Origin: Rutstroemia sp. NJR-2017a BVV2
Taxonomy: Eukaryota > Ascomycota > Leotiomycetes > Helotiales > Rutstroemiaceae
Reading direction: 5' to 3'
NCBI GenBank assembly: GCA_002946415.1
Contig: NJPS01000004.1
Span: forward strand, 315,001 to 379,000
DNA length: 64,000 nucleotides
Below the pieces are notes generated by a model. It did no database searches and had not been told where the DNA came from. It saw nothing but the letters and a program-made list of their open reading frames with translations. Below, in pieces: positions 12,401 to 20,986 of this stretch. A program made the position numbers and the translations under genes. How positions within the stretch are numbered: position 1 is the first letter of the stretch; every line of letters begins with the position of its first letter.

Positions 12401-14409
12401 TAGGACTCAGTACCTGGGCTGAAAGCTTGTTAGATAACGGCGCAGACATCAACGAGATCTCTGAGGAGCGTAATGTATCACAAGCATCGGCGCTACTGGC
12501 ACGTTATCATGAGAACGTTGATCTGCTCCGTCTACTGTTAGCTCGAGGGGCCAACTTCTACGAAGTCCAAGACAGCGACGGTCTGCCTGGGTTTCACACA
12601 TGGCTCCTCTCTTGTAACAATCCCGAGACAGTGAAGGCCTTCGTCGATCATGGAGCTGACTTCGACGCGAAGGACCGTGATGGGTGGACGGGCCTGCATA
12701 CTTTTGCTTGGTTGGGTACAGATGTGGAATCTTTCCACTCGATTATGAACCCGAAGGATCCCGCGAAGCGGCCAAACATCAACGCTCTGGATTATGTCAA
12801 AGAGACACCTCTTCACCGGCTCCTGTGGCGGAGGGAGGTGCCACTGGATCTCTTGAAAGCATTTTTGGCCATTGAAGGAATCGACGTGAACTATGATGAC
12901 AGCAGCTCGCAACAACCACTAGTTGTTGCGAGCAAGTGGGGATCTCTAAATGTTGTTAAACTTTTGCTCCAAGCCAATGCAGATGTGAAAGATGAGGACA
13001 GATATGGTTGCACAGCTATGCATAAAGCGGCCCGGGGGGATCACGTGAAATGTATCGAGGCGCTGCTGGAGGCCCACAGTGAGCTGGATGCCAGAGATAA
13101 AGGTGGATCGACTCCCCTGCTACATGCAGCCTATTGCGGTCGCAAAGCTGCTGTGGAGCTGTTGCTATCTAGAGGGAGCGATTTGAATACGACCAACAAT
13201 CACAATCGTACACCATTCTTCAATGCGACTCGTTGTCTGTACGGAGACCATGAGACAGCACAACTTCTCCTGAACGAGCTCAAGCGAAAGGGTTATTCGG
13301 CAAGCGATATCAACAAGGTAACGAAAGGTGGACGAACCCCGCTCAGGCAAGCCGCCCATCACGGCTTTGCGCAAATAGTAAAAGACTTATTGGAGTGTAT
13401 TGATGCATCTGGTGATGAAGATGTCAAAGCTACAATCAATAAAGGAGACGAAAGGCTCAAACGCACACCTCTTCATTGTGCTGCTCAGCGCGGGGATGCA
13501 GAGTGCGTACGCCTGCTACTTCAATATGGGGCTGATGCTGCCCTGGAGGACAGTGAAGGCAAAACGGCTCTAGTGATTGCTCAGGAGCAATGGACTCAAC
13601 TCAATACAGATTCCTTCGAAGATGTCCTGCTACAACTGATCGACCGAGATCAGAAAGCCGCCATTGCGGATGCCGAACTCCCGTCTATCGCGGCAGCAAG
13701 AGGTAGCGTCCGGGTTCTACAAAAGCTGCACAGCTTACGCGCTGATCTAAACAGAACAGACAGTCTGGGCTGGAGTCCACTGGCGCACGCAAAGCATCTA
13801 GGTCATGTGGATGCGCAGCTGTTCCTGAAGCACCAATCGTCTTGGGGGGGTACACTGCCATCAAAATGGGTCGGCAAGAGTATACTTCCTGCTCTTGACG
13901 AAACCGGCCTACAGGTTACGCACACATCTCACGAGCGCATTTGTATTGTCTCTGACAAACCTTTGCCACCTAATGTCGAGCGCTTCTATTTCGAGATCAC
14001 CTTGGAATCGTTAGAAAAGGATCATCAGGTTGCGATCGGATTCTGTACGCTTAACGCTCAAGCCCATACGTTCCCTGGCTGGGTACCCAAAAATACATCG
14101 TCTTTCGCGACATCCTGGGGATACCACGGGGACGACGGCGGGCATTTTCACAAAGATAAGACATTCCCTATAGCCGGCACGACCAACAAATCCAAGGCCT
14201 ATGGTGCAGGAGATACGGTAGGGTGTGGTGTGGACCTCGAAACACACAAGATGTGGTTCACGAAGAATGGGGAGAAGCTTGATTATGAATTCACGGATGT
14301 GCGGGGCCGACTTTATCCTATCTTGGGTATGGGGAATCCTTTGAAGCTGACGACGAATTTTGGGCTGGATGATTTCAAATGGCAGGACAAGCAGATTCAA
14401 GCTATATAA
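9451..14409 (+). CDS. NLR-like STAND protein: fungal N-terminal domain, NACHT, ankyrin repeats, SPRY
   Basis: An uninterrupted 1652-codon frame. I place the start at the ATG at 9451 (context ATCATGG) rather than the in-frame ATG at 9409, whose 14 extra residues look like leader. Residues 1-270 resemble the helical N-terminal domain of fungal STAND proteins (Goodbye-like), followed by a Gln-rich coiled coil at about 240-300. The NACHT core has Walker A GGAGSGKST at 350-358 and Walker B IIVIDAVD around Asp475. An acidic, disordered linker follows at about 797-887. At least ten ankyrin-type repeats run from 974 to 1460. A SPRY domain ends the protein at about 1510-1645 (FYFEI, GDTVGCGVD, MWFTKNG). 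Such proteins sense a ligand through the C-terminal repeats, oligomerise through NACHT and signal through the N-terminus in non-self recognition or programmed cell death. The ligand is unknown. Confidence 0.92.
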   Translation: MASTYLYSEALEMFQQSVLDRHKDKEVRRLLNDFLMDGKSNFSTADAARQAAAKLATDTGGKYSGIKIGKVEVVPKQWIDNVLGNIDYFVGAGSLMMKNAPESVGMAWFAISLTLKAISNNYSLYPLFGKGLTDITEVMIIIMHYDRLYDERQKLGFTASTLVDKLFRDTVAAYAAVLDFSFSVKKHMSGGAIDKLKHGLKDFFNTQASKFQGKLGVIAELKGQILESSQGAFQDKTMQQFEGVQVALGQIQQRQSQALELQQEQNQVLYAMLEDFKELKDLVKHKTPWDFLKEEFSTNRKKLTPLAEPHEEIGKLLAGRENGTCEWILEDEKYQSWIKSDKSEILCVLGGAGSGKSTLLASLYEKFEATTSIDSLFVNYVSCSTIGNSQAVVLGGQKLSRIYNTLLYRIYELASIDSDKISLLETCNQIFRNPKGRKAGPTSGRGTQSDGLPDFVDAMGKLIAALQRDTIIVIDAVDTLSQQDQVELHGTLQELVEEPRSKRVSVLIGSRSDSAFIQRPLSTTTCIHVGIRNRADMEAVLDHQLKDLTGWLDAEKQLAKETILVKAGPMFSYIHDVALPFLREPFQRPVSSYLRRLPEGLNESFEQAIHSMPQKYFELLQLSVTWCLLAPKMVTVKEILEAYSGVYTVLSDSDMVPETGASEESYDLKASDLEVQQIFHASGPFLSTERTNDGQTLIKLQDARQVRKFCEYSVVGPKVSAENLSHVCDNCKSAMTKRSTLAIDPKVAHFEIALQLLRHLNHPLFQRRFGLLKESAAAEIASDVVQNGGDRSPKLTSDEDLENESTPLLTNGITEAVETSGSTSDTPIVNGATDQNVSNETSTDLPEPEAKEKSGDDNNNDNKDDDTYTEPSVDEDFDNFDYIKDTSYNTSDTDAAFSLYDCTPELRCEINNWPYHLREAEKLWPPQERETNETWIRFNREVQAELKKFTDNKEVFYNWQKAWGPYRLGTLARGFKPLHLAACLGLSTWAESLLDNGADINEISEERNVSQASALLARYHENVDLLRLLLARGANFYEVQDSDGLPGFHTWLLSCNNPETVKAFVDHGADFDAKDRDGWTGLHTFAWLGTDVESFHSIMNPKDPAKRPNINALDYVKETPLHRLLWRREVPLDLLKAFLAIEGIDVNYDDSSSQQPLVVASKWGSLNVVKLLLQANADVKDEDRYGCTAMHKAARGDHVKCIEALLEAHSELDARDKGGSTPLLHAAYCGRKAAVELLLSRGSDLNTTNNHNRTPFFNATRCLYGDHETAQLLLNELKRKGYSASDINKVTKGGRTPLRQAAHHGFAQIVKDLLECIDASGDEDVKATINKGDERLKRTPLHCAAQRGDAECVRLLLQYGADAALEDSEGKTALVIAQEQWTQLNTDSFEDVLLQLIDRDQKAAIADAELPSIAAARGSVRVLQKLHSLRADLNRTDSLGWSPLAHAKHLGHVDAQLFLKHQSSWGGTLPSKWVGKSILPALDETGLQVTHTSHERICIVSDKPLPPNVERFYFEITLESLEKDHQVAIGFCTLNAQAHTFPGWVPKNTSSFATSWGYHGDDGGHFHKDKTFPIAGTTNKSKAYGAGDTVGCGVDLETHKMWFTKNGEKLDYEFTDVRGRLYPILGMGNPLKLTTNFGLDDFKWQDKQIQAI

Positions 14410-14486
14410 TTTGATTAGGTGCTTTGAATTTAATAGAAAGATATAATCAATTAAGGTATTATTATATATATTATATCTGGCCCTTC

Positions 14487-16516
14487 TTATACATCCGCTG
14501 CCCCCAAATCCTTCCTTTCCACAACAACAACAACCTCCTCCAATACCCCTCGGAATAACCCCCGATGAATCTTCTCGACCCAGAAGAGCGAGCGTAATCC
14601 ATTCTCAATCTCATCCCAGCCACGCAGTTGCTTTTCCCCCGCTATTATGCGGCTGGCGAATGAGAGGAAGGCGGTTCGTGTGGGGCCGTGCTGCGTGCTG
14701 GATGCGCTGAGGAGGGTTATCCAGAGGGAAAATGTAGGGTTGAGAGTTTCTTTGTGGGTGTGGGTGTTGATATGGGATTGGTATAAGGTTTTTAGTTGGG
14801 TGCAGAGAGTATCGTGGACTGCTCTTGAAGCGGAGGCGGAGGTGCGGGCGGGAGGTGGAGATGGAGATGGAGGAGAGGAGAGAAGAGTGCTGAGGTAGAG
14901 TAACAGGCTCAGGCGCAGGATTTCGGGGAGGGGGGTTGAGGGTGTGGTGGTGGGGGGTTGTGGTTGTGGTTGTGGTTGTGGTTGTGGTTGTGGTTGTGGT
15001 TGTGGGTGTGGTTGTTGGAGGGAAAGGGAGAGGAGGGTGTATTGGGTTGAGGTTATGGCTTCGCGGATGTGGAGGGGATGGATTTGCGTGGGTGTTTTGG
15101 GGTGCTGGGGGTGTTGATGGTAGAATATGTTTAGATTTGTGGTTAGAGCTTGGATTTGGTGGAGGATTTGGGTAAGTTGTTCGTTGAGTAGGATGGTGTT
15201 TATGATTTTGAAAAATCCGGTTGCGGGCGTCTGGTAATGATATGGGGCCGGTCTGGGAATGGGAATAAATGCGGAGGGAGAGGTGAAGTATGGAGTCGAA
15301 ACAGTGTGGAGAGATCCGCATAAGTCGGCTCTGGGTGGTGGAAATTTTAACACAAGCACTTACTCACTTGGAAAAAAAGATGGACGAAGGATATAGATGG
15401 CAGGTAATTACTCACCGATGAAGCTTACTCCGCAGCAGTCGATTCGACTCAAAAGCCTGTATGCCTCCTCGATGGCGGAGCATCTGCTTTAAGCCGCGCA
15501 TATGAACCTCCCAATTCGAGTAGTTACCATTCAACATCTAACGCCAACGGAGAAAGTAAGTAAGTAAGAAAAATGCATGCACGCACGTATGAAGAAAATT
15601 TGAAAAGATACAACCAACCCCACCCCCCTACAGGTCATTCTAGAGCAAACAAACAACGTACCTCGGTATGAGCAAACGTGCACACCACAGCAATCGTAGC
15701 GTCAGTAATCTTCGGCACCGGCGCTCGCAGCCTTTCATTCACGATTTGAATAGCGCTGCTCAGATGCGTCACCGCAGCCGGTCCTTCGTTCCTGCGCTGC
15801 GAGAGGCTGCCGTGCGCGTCGGCGCAGAAGAGGAATGCGTGCAGCAGGGCGGCGTCTTGGAGGGCGGTGGGCAGCCAGTAGTCTTTTGGTGGGTTGAGGT
15901 GTGCGTGTGATTCGAGCGTGTACATGGTTGTGTAAATGGTGGTTGTGTCTGTGGATGGGGGAGGTGATTGAGTTAGTTAGTTAGAGCTGACTCTAGCTCT
16001 AGCCCTTTATTTGGCTGGATATGCAGAAGGTTGGGTTGAGGAGATGAAAATGAAAGTGAGGCCCGGGGGAAAGGGGAGAGGAGGAAGCCCACGCACAGGA
16101 AGTAAGGAGCTCTAACATGTACGGCTCGATTTTAATCGGGAAAGCGTTGAACGGCTCAACACCTGTGATCGCCTTCGGTAAGAGATCCGCAGGGGTTGTT
16201 GACGCTGGGGCATTCATGCGGTTATTGGCAATGTAATGCCGAAGTACCTCATCGCTGTTTTTCTTCTTCGCCCCAAGATAAACATCATCAGCTGGACGGC
16301 TGGTCTTGGATTTCTCTGCTTCTTCAGATACGCTTTTCCGCTCTCTCTCTCGCCGCCGATAATCAAGCATCGCACGCCTCCGAACGAGCGTTTGCATTTT
16401 AAGACTAGCATTTTGAGGCGATGCTGTATAAGTGACGAAGCTGAACTTCGACGAAGATGAGGACTCGTTAATGGGCGTTTCTTCATCGCATTCTCCAAAA
16501 CGAGATAATTGACGTT
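14487..16516 (-). CDS. Fungal-specific transcription-factor domain protein (5' end unresolved)
   Basis: Minus-strand exons: 16516-16097, 15948-15662, 15537-15416 and 15330-14487. Intron phases match throughout (1, 0, 2), with GT-AG borders. The N-terminal block FVTYTASPQ...RRRAMLDYRRRERERK and the block NGNYSNWEVHMRGLKQMLRHRGGIQ are hallmarks of the large fungal family with a transcription-factor regulatory domain and no Zn2Cys6 finger. It is probably nuclear, target unknown. The C-terminal part holds a Pro-Gln hexanucleotide expansion. No ATG precedes the conserved block within the first exon, so an upstream exon is needed. One phase-correct candidate is 16746-16581, joined over a 64-base intron (16580-16517). 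It would add the AT-hook-like motif KRGRPGK and give 612 residues. The opposite strand there is also open, so this exon is uncertain. Confidence 0.75.
14958..15006. repeat. (TTGTGG)n hexanucleotide array inside coding exon
   Basis: Seven to eight copies of TTGTGG on the plus strand encode alternating Pro-Gln on the minus strand within the last exon of the transcription-factor domain gene. The unit length keeps the frame, so copy-number change would alter protein length only. Confidence 0.85.
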
Positions 16517-16589
16517 CTGTCCAATATGAATATGATAAGTCGGTGAGGGGTGGCAGGAGAGATATTGCTCAACGACTAACCTTTCCCAG

Positions 16590-16834
16590 GCCGCCCTCTT
16601 TTCACATGGCCAGTCAGCGTTTGGGGTCCATCTCGACAAGAAATAATAATCGAATTCTTGGAGCGGAAAGTGCTGGAGGATGCGGAGGAACTGTCGAAGA
16701 TGACTATGCTAGAGGAAGAAAGTGGTCCGCTTGTGGTTCCCGTCATTACCAAGATCAGCAAAAGATACAGTCCTCTAGAATTGGGATATACATTTGGTAT
16801 GAATCACGAGAGCATCGTCCGTTTATGGCAGTGA
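16590..16834 (+). pseudogene. Coding-like open stretch, possible exon or gene relic
   Basis: After a good acceptor (branch-like GACTAAC, then CTTTCCCAG at 16581-16589) a plus-strand frame stays open for about 80 codons to TGA at 16832-16834. Its composition looks like a real protein: helical, Glu/Lys/Leu-rich, with EFLERKVLEDAEELSKM and PLVVPVITKISKRYSPLELG. I do not recognise the family. There is no ATG and no upstream plus-strand exon, because the neighbouring DNA is coding on the minus strand. It may be the tail of a decayed gene, or a shadow of a minus-strand first exon of the transcription-factor gene. The two readings exclude each other. Confidence 0.3.
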
Positions 16835-17333
16835 AGATAGAACTAGTCTTATCTTCGAAGTGCGCATATAGTAGATGAGGGGCTGTTCTATTTCTATCAT
16901 CTCGCCTGGGTTTCCTAATCTAGAATATGCTCCCTTAGAAATCATTCCAGATTGAGTAAGGTCATGGTGCCCTGCAGCTCCGATGTTTTGCGGGGCATAT
17001 CATTGTCTGTGCACTGTACAGCGCTGCTGATCAATCTGCTACAGTAGTCGCCTAGATGGGGTAAGGTTTTCAGCAGTACTCGGCAAGTAAAACTACCCTC
17101 ACGCTTGGAGCATGTCACTTTTTCTGCTATATCTACCTGTAAAATTTTCCTCTGCAGTGAGACTGGCATGAATTAGAATGCTCAAGGGAAGTTTGGTCTA
17201 CTCCTCTTGAATCGTTCAATCTACTATGTGAGTCTGTCTCAACAATATAGCCGACGCGATGTTGCTAAGTTCTTTCAACGAGCTAAACCATGCGTAATGC
17301 TCTGTAAAGCGTCCTCTGACTCCCACACATCTT
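16835..17333. other. Intergenic region, no gene seen
   Basis: About 500 bases with one short minus-strand frame (16942-17169) that has neither a recognisable motif nor splice partners. I see nothing supportable here. Confidence 0.5.
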
Positions 17334-18128
17334 TCATCTTGTTAGCATAACTGCTAACAATCCCCTATTCTCAAACACCACATTAAGAATAGCGTTCTCC
17401 ATCCAAAACTTAGTATACAACCTGTGCGCCCACTCCACAATCCCCGACAATGGTCCATCTCCACCCTCCACCCTACCCAGGCCCTGATTAAAAAACACTC
17501 TTCAGACTAAAAAGTGCCACGTCCTCCTCCCAATTAATCTGCACCCCCATCTCGAACAGCCCCTCTGAATCTCTCACACCTGGCTTCAGCGGTGAATCGC
17601 CACATCGCACGGTGATGTGATCGGGGCACTTTTCGACGACTTCGAAATGATTTGTTATCTGCGTGCCTACCTCATAGGTCACGGATTCGAGGTCTGCACG
17701 GGACCAGAGCTGATGTGCTGTTATTGTGCTGTTTTGATACTTTTGGGAGAGATAGGCTCGTTGGAATGTGTAGCCTATGTATTGATTGCAGTAGATTGAG
17801 TCGGCTCTTCTTGCTCAAGATTGAAGTTGCATCTAAACTCACCCCAGCCACTCCAGATACCAGCACAGAAAGGTTGCAATGGCTTTCCCTCCTCGGGTTG
17901 CTTGAGCAACTGCGGTTTGATTTTCTCGAGAGGCACTTTCCTTGCGCAGAGATCATGCGTTGCGGGGTTTTTGTTCGGTTTGGTCTGTAGATACGCTAGA
18001 GAATGGAATATGCTGTCGCTGGCTGAGTGCGGGATGAAGTTAGAATTATGTGTTTGCAGTTGCCAGAATGCAGTGCTGCCTGCTCCAGCGAGGGCAAGAG
18101 TTTGGATGGTGATACGCAAGAAATCCAT
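17334..18128 (-). CDS. Conserved fungal protein of unknown function, with a one-base frameshift
   Basis: Exon 1 is 18128-17843 and exon 2 begins at 17774, with a 68-base GTGAGT..TAG intron in phase 1. Exon 1 opens with a hydrophobic segment (FLRITIQTLALAGAGSTAFW), so it may be membrane-anchored. The blocks THDLCARKVPLEKI, GYTFQRAYLSQKY, TYEVGTQITNHFEVVEK, RCGDSP and GLFEM match a small uncharacterised ascomycete family I know only by sequence style. In the conserved run LKSVF the frame hits TAA at 17490-17488. The next frame continues the family sequence (NQGLGRVEGG...) for about 50 codons to TGA at 17336-17334. The break sits in six A bases (17490-17495, T6 on the coding strand). One base fewer restores the frame, so either the base is a sequencing/assembly error or the allele is truncated. 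Confidence 0.75.
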
Positions 18129-18744
18129 GGTAAGAGTAGAGGGAGGTTAGAGGAGGTATGGAAGAAGCATCCAGAGTTGATTAACAAAACAGTGACAACA
18201 CCTCCCCTTCTAGTCATCATGGGATAATCAGAACCAGTCTGCTACTTTTCTAGCCACTTTCGGTGATTTGAGAGAGCATTGGCCTATTTCGGAGAATCCA
18301 CACTTTCTGCTGGCCATCCCCTGTAGCAAGAGGTGGCCGGTTCTAACTCTCTTAAGACAGTTAACCTACTACCGATGACCTAAAAGGGGAGTCACGGCTC
18401 CCACAGATAAGCTTTCACTTGATCTGTGTTATGAGGTTCGGAAATATATCCCATCTTTACGCGGGCTCCCGCAGCCTAAACTACTCGCATTTGTCAGTAT
18501 TGCCATGCGGGTTTGAACCCAGGGACAAGTTAGAGATTGAGGTAGGGTATGACAAACCTTTTCCTCCACTCACTTACTACCTGCCGAGACAAGGAGCTCA
18601 AGCTAGTGATCCCAGATATAAAAAGGCATCTGATTCCCAAGTGGAGTCTTATCACATCCATCCTCCGCATCCCTTACATTACAGGAATCAAGTACACGTA
18701 TACAGCACCGAACTTCATCGACACTTCAACCCCATCAGTTTCCA
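18129..18744. other. Divergent promoter region
   Basis: The genes on either side point away from each other, so this 616-base stretch must carry both promoters. No clear TATA box was seen near either ATG. A CA-rich stretch precedes the plus-strand start. Confidence 0.5.
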
Positions 18745-19856
18745 ATGGCTCAAACAATCGGCATCGCCGGCATCACCGGAAAGTTCGCCCGTTGCATAGT
18801 CAACAGCCTCCTCCAAAACCCGCACATCTCAATCCGTGGCTTCTGTCGCGACCGCAGCAAACTTCCCCCCTCGCTTACCTCCTCCCCCCGCATTCACATC
18901 ACCACCGGCTCCTCCACCGACAAGCAGGCCCTCCAATCATTCGTAACCGGCACCGACGTCGTGATCTGCTGTTACCTCGGCGACGCCTCGCTCATGCGAG
19001 ACGGCCAGAAACATCTCATCGATGCGTGCGTCGCGGCCCACGTCCCACGATATATTGCCGGCGACTTCTCTGTTGATATTACCCGAGTCCCACACGGTGC
19101 TCTCCCGCCCAAAGATGCGTGCAAAGATATCATGGAGTATCTAGAAACAAAAGATATTCAGGGCGTGCATATACTCATCGGGGTGTTTATGGAGACGTTC
19201 TGGAGCGAGTTTATGCAGATATGGGACCCGAGGGAAAAGAGGCTTTCGTACTGGGGTACGGGACGTGAGGTGTGGGAGTCGACGACTTATGGGACTGCGG
19301 CGGAGTATACGGCTGCGGTGGCAATGGATGGGACGGCTGTTGGGGTTCAGCAGTGTATGTATCTCCTGTAACTTTTTTGGAGTGGGTTCGTGGTGTTTTG
19401 GGGAAGAAAAGGCTAATTCCAATTATCAGTCCTCGGAGATCGCAAGAGTTTATTCGAAATCGTGGATATATTCACCAAGGCCTACGGTTACCAACCTGCC
19501 ATCCATAATCTTGGTTCATTAGAGGACTTGCACCAAAGTATGCATGAGAATTTGCAGAAGAACCCTGCTGAAGTTATGGCTTGGATGCCGAAGTGAGTTT
19601 GCCTATTTACTTTTCCAACATGACTTTCTAATACTTCAATACATTTACACCGACTTCGAAGCAATAGAACATGAAGCTAATATTCTAAAACAGATTCTTC
19701 TACTACTGGAGCCAAAACGAAGAAGCTCGCTTGAAGAGAGACTTGGATAATACCAAGTATCCTTCCATCGTGCCGGTGACCTTTGAGGATTTTTTCAGAC
19801 GTCACGAAGTTGATGCATTGGCTTCGGCTGCGGATAGTCTTGCTTTCGAGATCTGA
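18745..19856 (+). CDS. NmrA-like / isoflavone-reductase-type NAD(P)-binding protein
   Basis: Three exons: 18745-19354, 19430-19592 and 19694-19856. The GT-AG introns are phase 1 (GTATGT..CAG) and phase 2 (GTGAGT..CAG), giving 311 residues. The N-terminus starts at once with the Rossmann dinucleotide motif GIAGITGKFAR (residues 5-15), then the second strand GFCRDRSKL. This is the layout of atypical short-chain dehydrogenases of the NmrA/PCBER type. VVICCYLGD and RYIAGDFSVD follow the usual order. Members act either as NAD(P)H-dependent reductases of aromatic compounds or as redox sensors such as NmrA in nitrogen control. Sequence alone does not separate these. The end (FEDFFRRHEVDAL) is a helix typical of the substrate-domain tail. 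Confidence 0.88.
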
Positions 19857-20926
19857 TTGTCTATGCGGAGGGAGTGTGCGGTGGACGTAGATAGTAGTTG
19901 TGCGTAACCAATGAGCACAAAGGGTGAGGAATAGGTGGTGGCGGCTCAGTATTCGTTGAACGTTTACCTGCAGGCAAAATTATGAATTTGGAGACTTTTT
20001 GAGGGTAATGTAGGTTGAGTTAGGGATAAAAACTTGATCTCATCTTCAATACTGTTTCATTCTGTTTGTTCCTCGACTGTTACGAGTAGACACAGCACCA
20101 AACGTCATATCTGATCACTCCATTTTTGTACTGTGTCTATAAACACCTCCACTTACAATTTCGAAACGTATCTTCCTAGGAAAGAACTTCAACATATTTC
20201 ATCACTCCCCACCAGCTCGTCATCGCTCACCCGTCTAGATTGCTAAGCCCAGCTCCCGTATTCCCACCCGTCACCGGTTCTGTTTGGTTTCATATATCCG
20301 GAAGTAAAGAGAAGATCCACCCATACGCCTTGGTCTATGCATCCTCATTCTCAGAAACATACATATATGCCATCTTCTCAATCTCAAATCAAAACGTGCA
20401 ACTCTATCTATCCACTCTTGCCGGCGAGACATATTTCCGGGTCGTTCCATCCGCGGCACTCTACGCCAAAAGTACATGAACCCGTGTTCGAATAGATACG
20501 AACGGAAGGGAATAGATACGAAGTTGTATGTCTCACTCTACACACAGTACAGTACAGTAATCCAACAAGCTCGACCAGCCCAGAGACATATACATACATA
20601 CACCCACCCACCCACGCACACCTACCTACCTACCTACCTATAGCCCACCTCCCAACCAAACGGAGAATCCAAAGCCAGATCCGCAGCTTTAGATTTCCAC
20701 CATATTTACACGATCCTGTGGCAACGAGTGACTCATCCGACCCATCCCACTCTATTCTTTAAGTCTGCACACCACGCTCAAAGAGGAATCTTTCTAGAGT
20801 GGTATGACGGGATATGTCTTACTTACCATTCTACATACGCACGCATACACGCACGACTGGGCAGTACATACATACACTGCGGAAGGGGGTGGGCTGAGTG
20901 TATGTTTTGGTGCTGTACTGTACTTT

Positions 20927-20986
20927 GTTAAGTTGAGTTGAGTTAAGTTGAGTTGAGTTAAGTTAAGTTGAGTTAAGTTAAGTTGA
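20927..20986. repeat. (GTTRA)12 pentanucleotide array with A/G alternation
   Basis: Twelve perfect five-base units, each GTTAA or GTTGA. The fourth-position order is A G G A G G A A G A A G; no other position varies. Confidence 0.9.
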
